This document shows positions 8,851 through 17,800 of a DNA stretch of 23,111 nt, piece by piece. Numbering within the stretch: the stretch's first letter is position 1; each line of letters opens with the position of its first letter. Both the position numbers and the translations under genes were made by a program. The notes under the pieces were generated by a model that made no database searches, was not told where the DNA came from, and worked only from the letters and a program-made list of their open reading frames with translations. Source of the stretch: Priapulus caudatus (taxonomy: Eukaryota; Priapulida; Priapulimorpha; Priapulimorphida; Priapulidae); assembly GCF_000485595.1 (NCBI RefSeq), contig NW_014577276.1, forward strand, positions 179,621 to 202,731, written 5' to 3'.

Positions 8851-9689
8851 GTGCTATGATAGCATATCATTCAACACATGTACTATAAGCATATACCATT
8901 TATACCATCTATAAGTAGTATAACCAAAACTATATATACTATCATGAGTACATAATAGAGACTCTATATGTACTCTTGATACTATAAGTGTTACCGTATA
9001 CCTATAGTGTAATGGAATAACAAGATTGGGATAACCATCCTTCTCGGATAGGAGCCAAATCTATGAGTGTGTCACGTTTTTCCATCAAAAACATGATGGC
9101 TCAGTATAGTGTTACTGAGTATAGTGTATAATATAGATATCTGGAATCGATACTCCTGGTGTTACTGTGTCGATAACTAGTTTTTACAGTTACGCATATT
9201 TAGATGGAGGGGTTTTGAAGCGAATCAATTTATGGGGGGTTCATATTTGTATTTGTATCATTTTGCATCTTTACGAGTGCAGTTGTATCTCAGGACTTGA
9301 AACCAGATGATAGGCATTTTATAATTAAGAGGGAATGCCAATTAATTTAATCAAACTTCTAAATACTAATACCACGTGATAAAAAACCTTGCTCGTCACA
9401 ATTGTAAGTAAAGTATTGAACAATAAAATGATGAAATGCAGATGCATGCATTGGAAACGTCATTACCTGCATCCTGGTTTAGACACAGTTAAAATATTTC
9501 TCAAAAGTTTTGTAGTAAATATAATGATAAGACTGTCAACAGTGCTTTTGTATGAAAGGTATGCATATATATCTATATATTCACTGTGGGTTCCATATTA
9601 AAACTACATATTTTTGTGGACAGGAGTAACAACAGTATATATGACTCTCTTTGTACCTTTGATGCAATTGAAATGAATTCACATAATTT

Positions 9690-9695
9690 TTTATT
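9690..9695 (-). terminator. Candidate polyadenylation signal of the nucleoside hydrolase
   Basis: AATAAA on the minus strand, about 205 bases after the hydrolase stop codon at 9900-9902. Its position is typical; it has not been tested against transcripts. Confidence 0.4.
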
Positions 9696-9899
9696 TATCC
9701 ACATTAATTTACATCATTATTAATTATATGCCAAACAACCCGCTTTCGATGCCGACTGGAAGACTAGTCTGATGTATTGTATTATCAAATCAATTTGGTT
9801 AAGGTTAGTTTAGTATACAAACTTGTATAGTGTAGGTGAAATACAAAATATACATGAGCAAAATGGCAGTTGAGGTCATGATGAAATTCACAGATTGCA

Positions 9900-10063
9900 C
9901 TACATTGCCTTCCTTTTCCCACTTTTGTTGGATCCTGGGTTCATGGCCATCCCCATGCAACTGCGGAGGCGGTCGAGGTCAATCTTTGTCACCATTCTGC
10001 AGTTGTGTTCCCGCTTCAACACTTTCCGGAAGTCGATCACCATCTGCCCTCTAGTGTATTTAC
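9900..10063 (-). CDS. Nucleoside hydrolase last coding exon
   Basis: On the minus strand acceptor CACCCCCAG is followed by GT, completing Gly, then [32 protein letters not shown] and a polar tail ending KRKAM, with TAG at 9902-9900. TRGQMV followed by a basic KID(L)DR segment is the normal C-terminal end of this family. Confidence 0.9.
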
Positions 10064-11162
10064 CTGGGGGTGTGTGTGGAACGAGGGTTGTGGTTACATA
10101 CGCAGTTTTAACATATACAGTTGGTTATAGTTATAGTTATAGTTGAGATATCGCTCTGAGTATCCCAGACTCCTTGCACCTTTCCCTAGCTGCTCCCTTC
10201 ATAAATGGCCGCTTTCGGAATGTTAGCTGATCATGTTACCCAAGGTTCAGTGTACAACCAGCTGATCACGCCCTAATTTGTGCAGCACGATGGCATATCT
10301 TTCTGATAGGTATCGAAAATTAACAAAAAAGCACTTCTAATTTTTCATCTGGAAAGTTGACAACCAAAATCTACTCTCCTGTAAAAGCTTTAGGTTTCCG
10401 CGTAAAATACTAGCAAGGTGCATAACTGTTATTTATAGTCACAAGTTTACATGCTTACTCACACCAGAAGTGCCTCTGGGCAAGGTTAGTCAGTGTAACA
10501 GCAAAATACTTAGTGAATAAGGGAAATAAAAGAACGTTTTCCTTTCCGACTTTCTCACCCGAAAGTGCACAATTATTTTTGCTTTTCATACAGAAGATCA
10601 TTTTCGTCCTCAGAACAGTATAAATGTGATATTTTTCGATGCTCCCTGTTACTACATTACCGTAACCATGGAAACCGAACCTCAGCCGTACCGTTTAGCT
10701 CGACCGTGGCGTATTCGCTGTGCCAGCCGGTGGCAACACCGTCGTCCAGAGCGACCGCCATCGCCGTCTGGTCGCACGGAATGAAGCCCCACTCCTGCTT
10801 CTTGCAAAACGCTTCGGGCTTGTCGTGGATGAGTCGCAGGAATCGCGCCTCGCGAGTGTCCGCCTTGCATGCCTCGTCAAACCAGTCCTGCTCGGCAAAA
10901 GAACATCACCGCGCGTTACGAATGCAGCACACGCGTATAAAGCATGGACGCAACGTGTGACCAGTGTAGTACATGTATAGACAGCACATGCACATGTAGA
11001 CAGTGCAGAGGTGGTACACACCCATGCATGCATGCAAGCACACAGCACACATTACGTGTGGTAGAATGTGAAATACTACAGCCAAACTTGTGCATAAGGG
11101 TCACTCAACAGAAAACTCCAAAGTTTCCCTTATGGACAAGTGTCTATAATCTATTTACGTTG

Positions 11163-11194
<32 letters not shown>

Positions 11195-11200
11195 TCTCTC

Positions 11201-11253
<53 letters not shown>

Positions 11254-11393
11254 CTCTCTTCTTTCTTCCCCCCCTCTCACTCTCTCTCTCTCTCTCTTTC
11301 CCTCCTCCCCTCCCTCCCCTCTCTCCCTCTCTCCTCTCTCCTCCCTCCCTCCCCCCTCCCCTCTCTCCCTCTCTCTCCTCCCTCCCCTCCTCC

Positions 11394-11437
<44 letters not shown>

Positions 11438-11490
11438 TCTTTCTCTCTCTCTCTGTCTATTCTCTCTCTCTCTCTCTCTCTCTTATATAT

Positions 11491-11521
<31 letters not shown>

Positions 11522-11812
11522 TCCACTCAGAGGTAACTATATAGAGACTATTAGAGATGGGTGTCTGTTTTATAGGGATGTCCATTATTTTAGGTTTGAT
11601 TGTATGTCTCGCAGAAATATAACGGACAGTCTGACACTCACCCAGGATATCATGTTTCGCAGTGTCACTTCCCAGCCGACCTGCGTGATTGGGCATTGCA
11701 ACTCGTTAAGAACGATGCTTGCCGCCTCGGGATCATGGTGGAAGTTGAATTCAGCTGATGTTGTGATGTTTCCTTGGCCTGCATTGGGAGTATAAGTCAG
11801 ACATTAAACGCA

Positions 11813-11843
<31 letters not shown>

Positions 11844-14800
11844 CGAGTGTTCACAACAGTATGGCTGCTAAGCAGGCACAGGTTCACATCCTCCCTAAGC
11901 TAGCAGCACACTTCACCATTTTCGTTGCTCGTACAGGCAATTTTCGTGGTCGGCAATTTTTGTGGCGTTGCCCCCGCGTCACAGCACACTTCACCACAAG
12001 TTGCCACCACGAGCAATTTTCGTGGTGAGAAATCAAACCGGTTTGATTCTCGGCAACTCGTGGTCACCACTAAATTTCCGCGGTGAGTGGTCGTTGCCGG
12101 CCCCCGCACACTTGGCCATTTTTTTGGCGACCACGAAAATTGCCTGTACGAGCAACGAAAATGGTGAAGTGTGCTGCCCGCTTTAAGTGAGGTTATAAAT
12201 GGTGGCAGCACTAGCCAGCAGGCTTACTACGAGTAGTCGCACCTTTAACGCTGCACAACGACTGTATATATGCACCTTTTCAGAGTAACCTGACCACTTG
12301 TGTAGTGTTTCTTTAATAGAATGTGGAAATGTCAGATCAATCTGACTATTATTAAGAGCTATAGTCTTATTTCTCAAGAGCTTTAACTCACTTTGTACTC
12401 GATATAGTTTGAAACGCACAACTATTAATGTAGTTTTACTGTTTGACACTTACAAACGCCACTGCTCAAAACCAAGAAATAGCAAAATATACATTAGCTA
12501 TACCTTCTGTATTTCCCCCCATGATGTAGCAGTGCTTCAGACGCTTTCCAAATTCTGCATCCAATCTTATTGCCATTGCAATATTGGTGAGCGGTCCCAG
12601 TGCAATGAGAGTCAAGTCTCCTGGAACATAACGACATGAACAACATCCATGCGAGACATGTGACTGGTGCGCCGTATAGTCTGAGAATCAGACTTTTATT
12701 AGTGATAATAAAGTTGAGAAAAATACTATAATTTAGACTATACTAAATACATCAATAATAACATTAGATTTTTAGGAACGTTAGAACCGCATATATAAAG
12801 ACGAGCCATGTACATATCTGCACATTAGTTATGGTGCTGTGTAACGCGTAATACATGCACATGGTTAAAACGATTATTGCGATAATTTTGCTCAGAAAAA
12901 CTAAATATAGCTGAATATAGTCTCACCTGACAGCAAAAATATCACTGATTACACCAACATTCAAAACACCAATATTTTATGCAGTTATAGCATAGAAAAA
13001 TTGATTTGACCACATACCAGCAATAAATTTTTTCGAGTCAGGACTTTCAAAAATCACAAATGGCGTCTTTACAACAAGCGAACATAAATTAAAACAAAGG
13101 GGCATCTAATTTGTGTGGTTGATAATCCGGCAGTTTTGATACAATCGAGTTTGATCGCACTTCTCTGCTCCGTCCTTCGTTTAATAGTCCGCTAAGGAAC
13201 TTTTGAAGATAATATGTTATGAGGTTACAACTTAACCGCTAACACTCCTGTTTTGTGTACGCTAGCTAATACTATGGACGGCGTCTGTGTTTACATCTGA
13301 TGCAAAATTATCTCCGTGGCATTACTGCACCCTTGTTGACGTCCGGTGTGTGTCGCGGTACCGCGAGACATGACAGCGAAAATCGACCAGAGAAGCAAAT
13401 TGCAATCCGTAGCATGAATTTTGACTTTGGCATGGGCGGATTCTAAGACATTTAATATTGTTATTTCAACAAATTGACGTGTTACTCAAGCAAAACAACG
13501 GTAGGCATCATGCAGAGTGAGAATAAACACTGAAAAACGCTGAAAAAACTCGGCAATGATTGCGCTTTAACACGGCACTTGAATTATATAGTAAAACAGT
13601 GTGCAATGCATGAATCTCTAACTGGACTGATTAGGCTACAGCCCACAATAAGACACCTTTGTGTTCTTATTATTTTATTGCAGTAACAGCTTGTGCAACA
13701 TACCTCGATACACAGGCCACTGCGAACAGCCACAGTAAATACGGGCACATACCCGACAAATAGTAATGTGAGCAATGTACAGTCCCTTGATAATGGGCCT
13801 GCAGCATACCACGCCCCCCCCGATACCACTGTTACCAACAAGTAAAACTCACACGTACCTCGATACCACTGCTAGCATCGACAGTCCACAATACTCAACA
13901 CGTACATGCGATACCACTGCTACCATCGAGTAAAATACTCACACGTACCTCGATACGCACTGCTACCATGCCTGTCTATGTATATCTCACACGTACCTCG
14001 ATACCACCTGTTACCACGCAAGTAAACTCACACGCAGCAATACCTCGGATACCACTGCACCATCGCAGTAATACTCACACGTACCTCGATACCACTGCTA
14101 GCCATCGGCAGAATACTCACACGTACCTCGATACCACTGGCTACCAGTCGCAAGTAATACTCACACGTAACCATCGATACACTGCTACCCATGCGCAGTA
14201 ATACTCACACGTACGCTCGATACACACTGCTACACAATCGCAGTAATACTGCCACACGTAACTCAATACCGACTGGGCTAGCCATCGCAGTAAAATACTC
14301 ACCCGTACTCGATACCAACATGCTACAATCGCAGTAATACTCACAGCGTACCTCGATATCCACTGCTACCATCAGGCAGTCATACTCACACGTAGCACCT
14401 CTGATACGCACTGACATACCATCGGCAGTAATCTCCACACATACTGCTCAATACCACTGCTACGCCTCGCCAATGTTTATAACTCACACAGTACCTCGAT
14501 ACCAAAACTGCTACATAGCAGTTAATTACTCACCACGTGCCTCGATACCACTGCTCACCATCCGCAGTAATACTCACACGTAAACCTCGATACCTTTTTA
14601 TTAAACTGATTACGATCGCAAGTAATACTCACACATACCTAGATACCACTGCTACCTATGCGCAGTAATAATACTCAACACTACCTCGGATACCACTGTT
14701 ACGATCGGCAGTATACTCACACGTACCTGCGATACACTGCTACCATCGCAGGTATATACTCACACGTACCTCGATACCACTGCTACCATCGCAGTAATAC

Positions 14801-17800
14801 TCACACGTACTCGATACCACTGCTACCATCGCAGAATACTCACACGTACCTCGATACCACTGCTACCCCTCGCAGTAATAACTCACGAACGTACCTCGAT
14901 ACGACTGCTACCATGGCAGTAAATACTCACACGTACCTCGATACCAGACGCAATCGCAGTACATACTCACACGTCGCTCGATACCACTGCATACCATCGC
15001 AGTAAATACTCACACAGTACCTCGATGAGCCACTGCTACCATCGCAGAATACTCAACACGTAACCTCGATAACCACTGCTACCATCGCAGTAATACTCAC
15101 ACGTACCTCTCGATACCACTGCTAACGGCGTTGGCAGTAATTACTCCAGCACGTACCTCGATAAACCACTGGCTCCATCGCAGTAATACTCACACGTACC
15201 TCGATACCACTGCTACCATCGCAGTAATACTCACACGTACCTCGATACCACTGCTACCATCGCAGTAATACTCACACGTACCTCGATACCACTGCTACCA
15301 TCGCTAGTAAACTCAACACGTACCTCGATACCACTTGCTACCATCGCGAGTAATACTCACACGTCCTCGATACCATAAGTGCTACCATCGCAGTCATACT
15401 CACACGTACGCTCGGATACCACTGCACCATACCATCGCAGTATTACTCACACGTACCTCTCGATAACTGCTGCTACCATCGCAGTATACTCACACGTACT
15501 CGGATACCAAACTGCGTAGCCATCCGCAGTAATACTCAACACGTGCCTCGATGACACTGTGAGAGTCGCGAGTTAAAGGCTTGCACGTACCTCTGATTAC
15601 CAACTGATGATAGTCGCACATAAGCTTGCACTACCGGATCCACTGTGAGAGTCGCAGTAAGGCTTGCACGTACCTCGATACCACTGCGAGAGTCGCAGTA
15701 AGGCTTGCACGTACCTCGATACCACTGCGAGAGTCGCAGTAAGGCTTGCACGTACCTCGATACCACTGCGAGAGTCGCAGTAAAGGGTTGCACGTACTCG
15801 ATTACTCCTAGCGAGAGTCGCAGTAAGGCTTGCCACGTTACCTCGATACCACTGCGAGAGTCGCAGCAAGGGCTTGCACGGCATGCTCTGATTGCACCAC
15901 ACCAACATCCGGCGGATCCTCATCGCTCTCCGCCTGAAGAGGGGCACGTCGCCTAGCCCGTCGAGCATGTGGTATTCAGACTTTTGAGGAATCTCGCCCA
16001 AGAGCGAGACGGCCGAGCCACGGTACACCGGAATCTAGACATCGACAACACCAAGGCAATTAAACACCGACGTGCAAACGTCATCGCGTATTGATGTTTT
16101 CAGAAGTTACGTATGCTAGATCTTGTTAAAAATATATAAAATATATATAATAAAAAATATATAAACACGTGCCGCAGAGCGACAGCGCTCAACTGACGTG
16201 TACTGTAGCCAGGTATTCTCTGCATAAGCTTACTGGCAACCGAATAAGTCGCCCTGCCATGCGTTCGCGCTTGCAGAGCATATATCTAGGATACTACTAA
16301 TAAAGATCTAAATCTATGATAGGCTTTGCTATACTCTACTGGAAGTACAAGTACAAAAGAATACAGCTGTGTAACTTTAATGACTTCGCTATATTAACAT
16401 GTTATCATGGATATGAGTAGAGCGCGAGCGTAGTGGTGGTGGTGGGGGAGGGTGTAGGGGGAGGGGGAGGGGCGGGTGGAGGCGGCTCTAATAGCAAAAG
16501 CAGTTCAGTCCTTTGTTAACGGTCAACAAATCCATGTTTAACCCTCCTCTTGAGGATCAAAAGGTTATAAGACACTTACTCTTCGCATGTCAGCGGAAAG
16601 TAGATTTCATGGTCCTTTCAAATAAAGTGATAAAAACGGTAGGTCAGCGCTGAAACAAAACAGTTTTGCACTCGTTCCGTTAGACCTTGTCCTCAGAAAA
16701 TGTCTGATATCTGACCTTTCCCCCACTGCCCTTTGACCTGTGACCTATGACCTCCAATTTTGCACTGGTGATGGGTTTCCTCCCCATCACACTATACATC
16801 AAATATTAAGAGCGTAGGTCAAGACGTTGATATTTGTGCCGCAATTCCGTATTTCCTCCTATACCTTAAGTTAAGGGAGAAATATTCCTCCTCCATTGAC
16901 ACATCTTGACCTTTGACCCTTAACCCCTAAATTCGACATCCCGAGTCCTTTTCACGATCCCCCCCGACGTCCCGAATATCAAGACCGTACGTGAAGCGGT
17001 TAAGATTTGTGCCCAACTGTTGACGGACTGACGCACGGACGGACGCACGGACGGGCAATCATGCGATTCACCATCGAATATTAAGAGCGTAGGTCGAGCC
17101 GTTGAGATTTGTGCTGCAATTCCGTATTTCCTCCTATACCTTAAGTTAAGGGAGAAATATTCCCCCTCCATTGACACATCTTGACCTTTGACCCTTGACC
17201 CCCAAATTCGACATCCCGAGTCCTTTCACGATCCCCCCGACGTCCCAAATATCAAGACCGTACGTCAAGCGGTTAAGATTTGTGCCCAACTGTTGACGGA
17301 CGCACGGATGGCCGGACGCACGGACAATCATGCGATTCTACAAGCTGCACCTGACTACGTCAGATGAGCTAACAAGTGCCGCGGAGCGACAGCGCTCATC
17401 TAACGTTTACTGCGGTGACTCTGTGGTGGAGTGGTGGGATTATAGTAAACCCTGTTAATCCCCAATGTGTTCACATACACGCCGAAACAGTGGAAGGCAC
17501 AGGGATGGTATCAGGAACCTTCTCAAAGGAATGTTCGTTGGGGTCATTTACCACGTTACATGTAACACACTGACAGTACAGAATGCCATAGAAATTATAC
17601 GATTTAAGGAGCATAAACCTTCTTCAACCAAAATTAGCTTTTGAAATTTCACTGTGACATTGTAGCCTCATACATCCAGGCATGTATAGATTCTACTAGC
17701 AAACCCGGGCTCCGTCCAAATTCTTTCTAACAGTAAACAAATCCATGTTTAACCCTCCTCTTGAGAGGTCAAAAGGTTATCCGACACTTACTCTTGTCGC

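Larger units (their letters stand above)
6989..9899. other. Convergent intergenic region between UCK and the nucleoside hydrolase
   Basis: The 2.9 kb between the two stop codons contains both 3' untranslated regions. Recognised features are a 20-bp palindrome (7199-7218), a possible UCK polyadenylation signal (7407-7412), a fold-back MITE (7602-7747), a 53-bp mini-element (8798-8850), a degenerate ACTATA-rich stretch (about 8880-9000) and a possible hydrolase polyadenylation signal (9690-9695, minus strand). Short frames here show no conserved protein. Confidence 0.75.
11779..12503 (-). other. Nucleoside hydrolase intron 3
   Basis: This 725-bp intron has donor GTATAG and acceptor AATGCAG. 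It contains a (CGCA)n/(CA)n microsatellite (11808-11843) and a palindromic MITE (11903-12177). Bases 12178-12503 show nothing recognisable. Confidence 0.8.

Noticed and set aside
11144-11526. Glu/Arg/Gly-rich frames on the minus strand
   Set aside because: Same TC/GA microsatellite read on the other strand.
10944-11795. 283-residue frame, the longest on the plus strand, rich in Ser and Leu
   Set aside because: The Ser/Leu part is the TC microsatellite, and the frame runs antisense over hydrolase exon 4; it is not a gene.
14658-15005. 115-residue Tyr/Thr/His repeat frame on the plus strand
   Set aside because: Translation of the 41-bp array against the gene strand; it depends on indels and has no homology that I recognise.
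13810-15543. CRISPR-like array
   Set aside because: Units are directly adjacent 41-mers without unique spacers, in an intron of a eukaryotic gene; it is a minisatellite.
17376-17573. 65-residue frame with a similar frame at 20197-20382
   Set aside because: The similarity comes from copies of the Helitron-like repeat; the frames diverge outside it and carry no known domain.
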